DNA of 16,940 nucleotides from Clavulina sp. PMI_390 (taxonomy: Eukaryota > Basidiomycota > Agaricomycetes > Cantharellales > Hydnaceae): contig WIDE01000270.1 in NCBI GenBank assembly GCA_015039315.1, positions 1 to 16,940 on the forward strand, in the 5' to 3' direction. The position numbers and the translations under genes are program-made. The notes beneath the pieces were generated by a model. It saw only the letters and a program-made list of their open reading frames with translations, was not told the origin of the DNA and made no database searches. Below are positions 1 to 9,338 of this stretch, piece by piece. How positions within the stretch are numbered: the stretch's first letter is position 1; the number at the start of each line of letters is the position of its first letter.

Positions 1-306
1 GGTGTTTCGGTGTGGGACGAGATCGAGACGCTCGAGACACGCACTGTGCCCTTCCACGCGTCCACCTCGACATCAACATCCGAGACTTCCCCTGCTGGTG
101 CCGAGAAGCACACTACTACACACTCGGTTTACTTTGAAGAGTGCTCTGGGAGAGTGGACGCACCAGTGTACAGGCTGGAGGACCTCGAGCGCGGAGATAA
201 GGTGAAAGGTCCTGCTATTGTGATTGATGCGACGCAGACGATCGTGCTGGATCCTAGGAGCGAGGCGGTTGTGACTGGGCAGCATCTCTTCATCACTCTG
301 GAGTAG
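1..306 (+). CDS. 5-oxoprolinase / hydantoinase-A family protein, 3' end only (partial at left edge)
   Basis: The frame is open from base 1 (GVSVWDEIE...) to a TAG at 304-306, so only the last 101 residues are seen. The segment VYFEECSGRVDAPVYRLEDL, followed by GDKVKGPAIVIDATQTIVLD, is the characteristic C-terminal beta region of the HyuA half of ATP-dependent 5-oxoprolinase (cytosolic opening of 5-oxo-L-proline to glutamate in the glutathione cycle) and of N-methylhydantoinase A. In full-length eukaryotic 5-oxoprolinase this region leads directly into a HyuB half. Here the protein stops at HLFITLE and nothing like HyuB follows. The gene is therefore either HyuA-only or an old truncation. A diverged copy of the same 3' end, with the same stop, lies at 4980-5042. 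The family call is firm. The exact substrate and whether the gene is functional are unknown. Confidence 0.8.
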   Translation, partial: GVSVWDEIETLETRTVPFHASTSTSTSETSPAGAEKHTTTHSVYFEECSGRVDAPVYRLEDLERGDKVKGPAIVIDATQTIVLDPRSEAVVTGQHLFITLE

Positions 307-727
307 ACGGGTATCATACTACATGTACTATACAAATTGTAGAATCTCGTGTCTGAGTAGGCGTGCGAGCTGCTTCCGATTGAATCGATACCCTGTTACA
401 TCAGACGACTTCATGAACGGCTCAGCTTGAACTAACTGCTCTGATGGGTAAATGCGGTGGCGGGGCGGCCTTGCCGTGTCTTAATTGGACTTGCTTTTCC
501 AGTTTACCTAGAGCGTCCATAGCCGTCAGTGAGACTAACGGTTCAGGGGCACGGAACCTCCCTTGCCAGTCCACGGGGGACGACCAGCGCCGAAAAACGT
601 GGGAATGTTGGGCGGATTCCCACGATTCATTCGTATGCTGATAATTGACCAGTCCAGACTAACCAAACTGACCAAACTGACGCCCGCATTGATAATGATA
701 GCTTGACTCAATCCTTTATTCGCTCGC
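212..727 (+). repeat. Direct repeat, copy 1: oxoprolinase tail plus downstream intergenic DNA
   Basis: This block matches 4946-5464 in the same orientation. The best part (244-317 against 4980-5053) agrees at 66 of 74 positions. Further islands of similarity follow in the same order in both copies, with indels: the stretch from the stop codon to CGGGT, TTGTAGAATC, a CCTTGCC...TTTTCCAG...TACCT stretch, CACGGAA.CTCCCTTGCC.GTCCAC, AACGTGGGAAT..TGGGCGGATTC, TTCGTATGCTGAT and AACTGACGCCCGC. Outside the oxoprolinase tail it holds no recognisable gene. The start of the TPR-like gene lies about 120 bases beyond its right end. Confidence 0.8.
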
Positions 728-847
728 CGCGCTAGCTTGGACCACGTTGTGCTTTAGCCTCGAGGCCATCATCCCCTTTCCTCGTGCTCTCTGTTGCAGC
801 TCTTGATCTGGAACGCCTGTGTGCTGTTGGTCCTATCCTTCATTCCC

Positions 848-3800
848 ATGACTCCGACGCTACGCAACGTACGCTCTCGCCTCTCGAAACTCGACAAAAA
901 CAGATCTACGATCCAAAACGACGGTCGGTGTGATACGGACAACGTCTTATAATGAAGTATGGACTGATGAGTCCTCCACTGTGTTGTTACTTTAGCCGGG
1001 GGTGAAAGTTCCAATGATCCCGCTCAAAGCTCGTTCGCTCAGGAATTGGACGTAGACGAAGTTCTTAAACGTGCAATACTCCTCACCGACTCGCGTATCC
1101 TGGATTTGGCCAAGGTTCTCAAGGACCCGCTCTCCCAGCTGCAGCACCTGCCTAAGCCATCCCTCTTAGGCGATCCTCGACGCTTGCTCAAGGAGGAAGC
1201 TAAGCGAGCCACTCTTATTATGGACTGTATTATCTTCTATGTGACCTGGATAGGAGTGTCGATCAGGAAACCGTCTGGGCGTTGGCGTTACCTCGTACCA
1301 GAGCCGTTAGCTCTCGCCCAAGAGAACCTCTTGCAGTATGTTGATTACTAGCAAGTTTTGGCCTCTCTTAACTGACAGAACTCACTAGGAATATAGAAGC
1401 ACTTGTCATGCGACTGGATGCACGACCTCGAGGGCCGAAGAGTGACTTACGAGAAGCGCTCAGATCTTTCAGTAACGCCCATGCTTGGGCCATTGATGTG
1501 AGTAGCTAATGGTTCTGCTCGGATCGAATGCTCAACTCAAAGTTATTCCAGTTCGTCAACACATGCGAGGATCCCGATGGATGGTGGGCGGCACCTGGCA
1601 CTTCTGCTCCGAACGCCACAGTTGATCCTCACGAGGTACGTATCGCGCCAGACTTCTTGGCCATGGTGTATAATCTAACGAAACTTGAAATAGACGATGT
1701 GCCCGCTTGAACGTGCTATGGTACTCTCAGTTCCTAACCAAACCAAAACCTACAACCTCACACACTTCATGGTGTGGGCCAGCGACGAAATCGCATTATC
1801 TAGGGTCACCGCCGACATCGGCCCCATGCGAAGTGCCCATCTCTTCCGTAGCCGCAGCGCTCCCCTCCATCACGAATTCGCCCTCATCTGCTTTGGTAAA
1901 CCCGGGACCGCCGACAGTTGGATCAGACTGGAACGAGCTGCAAGGCAGAAGGTAGCACGGCTGGTTCCTCAAACAGACAGTTTCAGCCCGTTGCTGAATG
2001 GCGCTCGTCTGCGCGAGTCACTGAGCTTTGGGCTGCGCAAGGAAGACTTGTACGATAACGCGGACGAGCTGGCAGCTGTTGTTGCCGTCTTCGAGCCCGA
2101 AGAGTCTGGTGGAGCGACTGCCGCCAACCATCTTGACCTATCCGAGATTGGGAGCCAGCTTATTGCATCTACCATTGCAAGCCCGCTCTATCAGCTATTG
2201 TCTGACAACTGCCGATGGTTTGCTCGTCGCACTGTGCTTAATATCGCTCAGCGAGTGAATGCGCTTGGGATCGTAGGCTCTCTCCATTGGCGGGGTCGAC
2301 CTGTCAGCCTGGAAACTCTCTCAGACTCTGAGCACATCTTGGATGACTGGTTCGGCGGTCGCCAGTTGGCAGGCAACCGAGCGCTCGAGATTAAAGCTTC
2401 AACCCTACTAACCATCTGCTCCACGGCGCTCAGGGAGTCCCGCCTGGCGGATGCGGAGAAGCGTGGCCGTGAAGCGTTGGAGCTTATGAATCGCATTCCC
2501 GATCCGACCCCTGCTCAGTCAAAGCTCATTGCGCAACTTTGCTTTCGTCTTGGGAGTGCTCTTGTCAACAACTTGAGCAATCGGGCCGAGAAAGCATTAC
2601 TATATTTGGAGCGCGCTCGTGACCTAGTTGACAGTCAAAGCCCTGAAGACCGCCCTCATCTCCTAGATAACGTGTACGCCTCGTGCTTGTCAAAGCTCGG
2701 GCGACACGAAGAGGCTCTACGCGTCCGAGACGCAGCCATCACCCTATTCCGAGACCAGATACAGCTGAAGGGCTCCCACAACATACTCCTCAACACCCTC
2801 TCCAACTACCTCGAGAGGCATGCACTCCACCTGCGCGATCTGGCCCACTTCGAGACTGCCTTGGCTCACTCCGACGAGATGATCAATCATTCGAGACGAC
2901 TGGCTTCCAGGCGTCCTGATCTCTACCGGAGCTTCCTAATGCGCGCTTTCGCATGTCGTGCCTTAATTCTGCTCGACCTCAAACGCCTCGATGATAGTCT
3001 ATTCGCTACGGAAGCAGCTCTCGAAATCGGGCGCGAGATCTACTCTCGGCTCCCCCACAACAAAGTACATCGTGATATGCTGGCTTCCTTGCTCCTCCAA
3101 AAAGCCACTGTATGCTTTATGATGCCGGGCCCCAGGCACTCTGAAGCCTTGGAGGCGACGTCCGCAGCCGCAGACCATTTTGACTTCCTTAACTCGGTCG
3201 ACCCGGCGCGCTATTCAATTCAATGCAGCAAGTGCTTCATCCTCTGCGCGATAATTACCACGCAGCTTGGACGCTCTCCCGAAGAACGCATGGTAGCCTT
3301 TGATCGAGCATGGGAAGTCGCGAGAGCTGTCCCGTTGCTGGGATCCGGAGACATTGACCTCCGAAAAGCCCGGTTTGAGGTCCTTCAGGCTGCATCTTTC
3401 GGTCTGCTTTCATTGAGTGACCCACGAGCGCTCCCTCGAATGCGCGAAGTCCTTGACATCAGTCGCAATCTTGCGAATGTGTCGTCTCTTCTGGCTGACT
3501 TCATTGGAAGGACTCTGCTTTTGAGTCTTGAGGTGTGCCATGGGATACGCGACAGGAACAACCAATTAACACGGGATTACTATGAAATTGGTCACGACGT
3601 GTCGGAAGAGGTTGTCTTGCTCTTCGAGAAATTGGTCTCTGATGACTCAACGCCGCCGTCGCCCGAAGTCAAATACTTCCTAGCTCGAGCACACTCCAGC
3701 TGGTCCTGGTATGAACTGGCCCTGTCCCGGCGGGCGAACTCACTGAGAGGGCTTTCTCGCGCTCTCGAGCAATTCACAGGCGAGCCTTTTGAAAGCGAGT

Positions 3801-4051
3801 GGAATCGCGGACTACTTCAGCAACAGCTAACCCGTTGCGATGACTGGGTCGTTGACGCACTGGCAGATGAATCCTCCTTCTCAGATACTCTAACACTGTG
3901 TAAAAGCCTGCTAGCGCGATGGGAAGAGCTCCTGGGGCTCTACCCTATGCTTAACCAAGAACCCACGTCAATGCGTCGCCTTCGCCGCGTGCGCGATAGC
4001 CTGTACAAGCTGGAGAGTGGAGAATCCGCTGCTGGCTGTAGGATTTGTTAA
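848..4051 (+). CDS. TPR-like repeat protein with N-terminal His...NCxxFA (papain-like?) region, five exons
   Basis: Proposed exons are 848-923, 996-1335, 1389-1497, 1552-1635 and 1694-4051, giving 988 codons. All introns are GT-AG (72, 53, 54 and 58 nt) and keep phase. The first donor (GTCGGT) is the weakest and the start is the least certain part. No Pfam-level family is recognised with confidence. Residues about 260-385 contain HHEFALICFG (His262/263), then SWIRLERAARQ, and about 110 residues later DNCRWFARR (Cys376). This His-then-NCxxF order recalls circularly permuted papain-like folds such as LRAT or PPPDE; that is inference. From about residue 440 to the end the protein is helical, with TPR-like pairs (for example DNVYASCLSKLGRHEEALRV), Leu/Ala-rich and without signal peptide or membrane segment. 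A cytoplasmic scaffold or enzyme role is likely but unproven. Around 1700-1770 another frame also reads well (see findings). The gene sits between two direct repeats. Confidence 0.7.
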
Positions 4052-4945
4052 CCATGAAAACATCCTTCAGTCGGAATTGTCACCAGATTTCTACTTTTGT
4101 GGCATCTGGATTCACCATGTTTGCGCCGGGATTTTTGTTAGTGCCCGTTTTCTATGCTATAATTTTCCAACCTTCCAACCTTCCAGTAGTTGGCCTCTTT
4201 TTTTGCATGTCCCAGCTGCGTAAAAACGACCGGGTGGAACGTGGGATGTGCGGCTACCTTGAGTGGCAGCTCAAGGTCGATCCCACTAAGCTTGCGCCCT
4301 TCAATGAGGGTGCAGCATTCGATAATCGTCGCGTAATTTGCCCTCGTACTTTCCATGCCTCCCTGCCCCCTGATTTGTAACTGGGGATCTCAAGCTCGAG
4401 TCTCCCTCCAGCTCAATGACGTTGAGTCCCGCTTCTTCCGTTCTCCCAATCCCGCCGAGCTAGGTTGACTTTGACAGTCACGCCAAGGCGGTCGTCCCTC
4501 TGGCGGCGTTGCTGAGGGATATCGAGGAGCACGATCTTTACCATTCACAACAACAAGCCTGCTCATGAGTTGTCTTGCACGATGGCGGGTGCGGTCTGAA
4601 CCGTTCGAGCGGGCGAGATATCTGTCGCCTGTGGTCGTTATAGCGACGAGGTCAGGACCTTCTCTGCAATGGCCGACGGCGGACCTCTGTATCTTGAGCT
4701 GGATACTACCACTTAACATCGCTTATCCCCCACCTCACTCTGTTGCATCCGCCACTGCTTACCAATTTCTACCCTCGCTTTTTTAGTACTTAACAGTGCT
4801 TCCTCCCCCTCATCTCCTTTCATACAGAGTCGCCTTCATACATGCAGGACACGATGACTTCACACAAAGTGATTTTCCGAGCCATCCTCTACCTTGTTTT
4901 ATGATCAGCTAGAAAAACACAATTGTCCGTCACTGGCTGGCGATG
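4052..4945. other. Intergenic region without recognisable gene
   Basis: This stretch follows the TPR-like gene and precedes repeat copy 2. The short reading frames on both strands show no family motif, and I could not link them by splice sites into a larger product. The first part (about 4052-4220) is T-rich and could be a 3' UTR. About 4780-4830 is pyrimidine-rich. A six-base inverted repeat with a six-base loop occurs at 4258-4275 and is unremarkable. Confidence 0.5.
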
Positions 4946-5464
4946 GTATTTACTCATAGATGTCGCTATACAGACGCTTGTGCTGGATCCAAGGAGCGAG
5001 GTGGCCGTGACTGGGCAGCATTTGTTCATTACTCTGGAGTAGACGGGTGTCATCCTAGTACTCATAAATTGTAGAATCCTGTGTTTGAGCACGCGTGCGA
5101 ATTGTTTCCGATTCATGAACGGGCAAACTATACAGCTTAAACCAATTGCCCTGAAAGGCAAACGTGCTGGCAAAGCATCGTCAGCCTTGCCACGTCTTAA
5201 CCGGACCTACTTTTCCAGTCTACCTTCATGACAACGAAAAGTCAATAATAACTGTTCAGGGACACGGAAGCTCCCTTGCCGGTCCACAGGGACGGCCGAC
5301 GTCGAGGAACGTGGGAATAATGGGCGGATTCAGACCGACGATCGGAGCGCTGGTTCCCACGCTGCGCGCGGTTCATTTCGTATGCTGATGGATATGGACG
5401 GGTCGAGGCTGACCGAACTGACGCCCGCTTTGATAATTGCGGTTGTATTTATTCTATTCGCTCA
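4946..5464 (+). repeat. Direct repeat, copy 2 (diverged)
   Basis: This is the same-orientation copy of 212-727. It starts within the last ~30 codons of the oxoprolinase-type gene and runs through the intergenic DNA to the TTATTC-type stretch before the next gene. The copy has several indels, including an extra ~35-base insert around 5330-5368 (GACCGACGATCGGAGC...). About 200 bases after its right end the glycosidase gene begins, mirroring the arrangement at copy 1. Confidence 0.8.
4962..5042 (+). pseudogene. Truncated remnant of the oxoprolinase-type gene (last ~26 codons)
   Basis: The last 20 codons before the TAG at 5040-5042 read VLDPRSEVAVTGQHLFITLE, against VLDPRSEAVVTGQHLFITLE in the copy at 1-306. 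Only two adjacent residues differ, while several third-codon-position changes are silent. Upstream, DVAIQTL replaces DATQTI, showing an extra codon, and homology then fades. No start codon or upstream domain remains, so this is a gene fragment carried by the duplicated block. The mostly silent differences suggest that part of the divergence built up while both copies, or a third source copy, were still under selection. Confidence 0.75.
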
Positions 5465-5664
5465 TTCTTCCGCGTGCACTCTTGGCGCCTCCGCATGTTT
5501 TACGACACTATAATCCCGCTAGTTATTTGTACATATCTTACTCTTTGCCACCTGCCTCCATCTTAGACTTCCTCCCCTCCTCGCTGCTGGTGTAGTCGGC
5601 ACCTTTCTGTCTCCCCCGATAACCTGGCTGGCCCTCCGTTCCCTGACGACACACAGTTACGACG

Positions 5665-8375
5665 ATGATGCTTGTTAATACTCGGACCCTAGGCGGAGTA
5701 GCAGTGACGCTGCTGTTCGCGACGTCGACAACGATGGCGCAAACGTTGAGCAGCACCGCGCTCAATGCGGTGACGAGCAACATGAACAAGTCGTCCACCC
5801 AGAGGTGCGTCCACGTCCTGTCCCGCTCGAGCCGTCTCCTCCCGTGTTCATTGGTGCTGACTCCAAATACCTCTAGCTGGGAGATGGGGACTGCATCGGT
5901 GAGGACTGCAGCCCTATGAATCCTGTCCCTTTTACCGAACGCGCCCTGACCTCCCGCGAAATCATCGATAGGAAGCACTACTAGAGCATAACCTTGGCTC
6001 GCGCTCCGTCTTCGGGTCCTCCCCCGCATTCGCCCCATCATCCTCGCTCTCCCAAACCAATCTCCAGGGTGTCCTATACTTTGCCCGTGAAGCGCTCAAG
6101 CAGAAGAATGGGTCACAAGCCATCATCCAGGACGGCGCTGCTGGCGATCCCGCCAGGTACGCTGTCATTCGCCTCATGTCAATGACGACATCAACAATCT
6201 GCAACTGATAGTGACTGACGACCTCCCCCATATTCCCTTCCTCCTATCGACCCCACATCCACTCCACTCCACCATGTCCCTAATCACGACGGCGACCACG
6301 ATGATGCGATGCGTTATTACGACTATCATGGATGAATGATTGGCCATTGCATGGTGGCCAGTCTCGGCATGGCAGTGATACTCGGCAACCTCACTGACAA
6401 TGCCAACACGGGGATCTCCGGCCTCACCTTTTCCCAAGCAGCCGACGAAGAAGTGCAATACCTCCTGAATGACGTACCTCGGGCCTCCAATGGGGCAATT
6501 TCTCACCGTGTCAACGAGGTACGTTCCGCGTTTATCGATTCCCTGTCTTGTTCTCTACCTTTCGTGCTTCGCGTCGACGCACTTCTGGCTGGTATCATGG
6601 GCGCTTGTTTGTTTTGTCGCTACTCTGCTTCACTTTGCGCCGCGTATCCGACCATCCGGGCACATCTGATTCTCAACTCCGTGCGAAGCCGCACACCTCG
6701 TATGTCAAATGGTCCCTCATTGACATTACAAGGCTGTCAACATGCCGAGCTTTTTCCATTCACTCTCATGGCTCCGCAGCCTGTCTCCCGTCTTTCTCTT
6801 CATCCTTGGCGCATCCCTGTATATCTGTATATGCGGCATTCTTGGCGATATGTTTCGATTTTCCACTGCGCAGTAGCAAGGTGTGCCATGCATGCAAGCG
6901 CTCGCTCGCGCATGTGCCTGACCATGCTTGAGCCGGACTATCCCAATTATTATCGCCGTTGCATGCCGATTCAGCGCGCATCTTACTTATTTTTAACTTG
7001 CTTTCTTGTCCCTTGGACGTAAAACCTGCCCGGCTACCTTACCAACCCATTACTGATCTTCTTGATTCACACGTCTGTTTTTGGACTTGCTTGTTGTGGC
7101 TCCAAAATTCGATCTGGCGCAAATGGTTCCCATGACCTTTGTTACCTGGCTATCGCACAAACCACCACCCGACATGCCACCACATCGCACTGCGCGCAAC
7201 ATGCTACACGATCCGATAGATTGCGCTATGGGCTGACTTCATCTATATGGTGCCTCCATTCCTCGGTGAGTATCTCCGACCAGAGATTGCCTTCGGGTGC
7301 ATCCTTCATTTGGGCCTTCTCCCTACCCATCTGGCGGTGTTTGATTCGAGCGCTAACTTGTAACTTCTTCATCATCTGTCTCCCTGTCGGCGGACGTGGC
7401 ATCCCCTCCCAATCCACTCTCCAATTGTCATTACCTCATCTCAACATCGACGTCCTATGATCAGCCCTGTATGGCGTCGTCACGCAGAACACGACGATGA
7501 TCCAGACCGCGGTAGACCAGATCTCTAAGTACCGCTCCGTGCTGCAAGATCCCAAGACCAAGCTGTGGACGCACGTTGCGCTGAGCCCGACGTTCAATGA
7601 CCCCACCTTGTGGGCTACAGGTGTGCCTTTTTTTCCATTACTTGGCTCCCTTTCGAATGTTGAACTGATTGATGTTCTCTTGGCTGAATAGGTAATGCAT
7701 GGGCCGCTGCTGGTATTGTACGTACGCTCGCGACGATCCAGAACTCGCAGTTCTCGAGCAAGTTTGGTTCACAAAAGTCCGAGTTAACCTCTTGGGCCGT
7801 GGAGATTCACACTGGGTTCTATAAACTGGTGGTATGTGTTCCCAATTGTCTGGCCATCAACTTCCCGCCCTGATTGATACTTCATCTCCCCATCTCGCTT
7901 CTCTGCAAACCAGAACACAACATACAACCTGCCCCATAACACCCTGAACGACTCGAGCACTTTCTATGACGGAGCGAGCGCCGCTCTGATGGCCTCGTCC
8001 GTGTACCGACTCGCCGTGCTCTCCAAGAAATACGCAGCAGTCCCACACGCCGAATCGTTCTACTCCACGCTAGTCAGCAACACAGACTCACAAACCAACT
8101 CCAACACCAACTCGAACAATACCGTCAGGCTCGATACGAACGGGTGGCTCACACCCGTCGTGAATCCTACGACCTTCAGCACGTTGGGTAGTGAGAGCCC
8201 CGAGGGTGAGAGTTTTGTGTTGCTTGTGGATGCTGCGCGGAGCGATTGGGTCTCGAAGGGCAGTGCAGGCAAGACAGGTGCTGCATCGAGGAGGTGGACT
8301 GGCGATGGGCTTACTGGTTCGGTTGCCGTCGCGCTCGTAGCAGTTCTTGCCGGAGCCTTGGCCCACACCCTATAA
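5665..8375 (+). CDS. Secreted, GPI-type six-hairpin glycoside hydrolase (GH88/GH105-like), eight exons
   Basis: Exons are 5665-5804, 5877-5898, 5972-6156, 6362-6518, 7220-7265, 7465-7620, 7692-7831 and 7914-8375, with all GT-AG introns in phase, giving 435 aa. MMLVNTRTLGGVAVTLLFATSTTMAQ is a signal peptide. Conserved stretches are STQSWEMGT, EALLEHN, AIIQDGAAGDPAS, LLNDVPRASNGAISHRVNE, IALWADFIYMVPPFLALYG (Asp174, the likely catalytic Asp by analogy with GH88/GH105), LWATGNAWAAAGIVRTLATI and FYDGASAALMASSVYRLAVL. These fit fungal (alpha/alpha)6 six-hairpin hydrolases such as unsaturated uronyl or rhamnogalacturonyl hydrolases. A Ser/Thr/Asn-rich tail ends in a hydrophobic segment (SVAVALVAVLAGALAHTL), as in GPI-anchor signals, so a cell-surface or wall location is expected. 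The substrate is not predictable here. The fourth intron is 701 nt, unusually long. The exon model is inferred from homologous-looking continuity. Confidence 0.75.
6519..7219 (+). other. Unusually long fourth intron (701 nt) of the glycosidase gene
   Basis: The donor GTACGT follows the Glu codon of SHRVNE and the acceptor CGATAG precedes IALWADF, both in phase 0. Three other introns of the gene are 71-82 nt, and two more are about 200 nt (6157-6361 and 7266-7464). The sequence inside is pyrimidine-rich and holds short open frames without a recognisable product. I saw no terminal inverted repeat or target-site duplication marking an insertion. Confidence 0.6.
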
Positions 8376-9338
8376 ATGCCCCGACTTCGCTAAATCGTTG
8401 TCTCCCTCCGTTCATCATGCTCCTCGATTCGCGCTCCAGCCAACACCCCAAAACCTCACTCTCAGAATATCATGCTCCCTCTCACTCACATCACGACACC
8501 ACGACATCGCCTCACTTCCTCTCATGACCTGGCTACGACGCGCTAGATACCCATCTCTTCCCCTTGTTTCCTGCTTGGACTCTACCTCCCTTCACTGATG
8601 ATCTATCTTGTTGAATTGTTTTTCACCCTTGCTTTGTGTCCTTCCCCCCTCCAATTGTTGTTTCACTGTCATCCACACGAGACTTCCATCATCGTACAGT
8701 TCGGGGTATCTCGCGCTGACGGACGTTGACTCTTCCCTCTTCTCGCCATCTCCTTATTCGTTGACATTCTTCTCTCGTCTCACGACACAAGTACGATTAT
8801 TTCTGTGTAATACTTTAGCTGCCGTCTTTCAGTAGCGCTGAACGGCCCCCACTTCTTACTCATTCAACCCTTTCCAACAAGTTTTCCTCTAGATCTGGGG
8901 TTATCAGTACTCGAACTGAATCGCGAGCAATACCGCGCATGGGCCCGTCTGTGGACCCGGGCTTATGCGCGATACAATTATTTAGCAACTTCTGTCTGTG
9001 GTTGGCTCGTGTTTGGGTCGGGTTGTCAACACGTGTAAACACAAGCGACTTGGTCAGATGCAGTCCTCATGCAAAGAAGATAAGCGGGAGTTTGAATGAT
9101 GCAGCATGGAGGGATAGTTCACCATGAGACGGAGGTGAGGAAAGGTAGTTCCCACGGGCCTTGATTTGGGGGGTTCGGCCACTGCTCTCACTTGTTCACT
9201 ACTGGATATGAGTATTGAATGCAATTATTGTTTGCCTAGCTTTCATCGGCCCCTCTTCGAACCTATCCCTTGTTCCCACTAACAGAGGCTGTATTCCCGT
9301 GCCGCCGCTCAAACTACCCCACATCTCAGTCCAGCCAT
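8376..9338. other. Intergenic region between glycosidase and receptor gene
   Basis: About 8380-8880 is strongly pyrimidine-rich on the + strand (many CT and TTC runs), as is common in fungal UTRs and promoters. The rest has mixed composition. An in-frame stop (TAG 9237-9239) precedes the receptor frame, and the ATG at 9339 is the first in that frame. No coding motif, tRNA or repeat was recognised. Confidence 0.5.

Noticed and set aside
963..1012. CTGATGAGTCC followed later by TGAAAG, resembling hammerhead ribozyme core motifs
   Set aside because: Stem II would rest on G-U pairs, and no partner strand for stem III or cleavage-site triplet fits nearby. The region is better explained as intron end and exon 2 of the TPR-like gene.
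4258..4275. Inverted repeat CTTGAG/CTCAAG with six-base loop
   Set aside because: It is too short to be distinguished from chance in an intergenic region of this length.
5538..6041. A 167-codon minus-strand open frame
   Set aside because: It overlaps the signal-peptide and first exons of the glycosidase gene and shows no family motif of its own.
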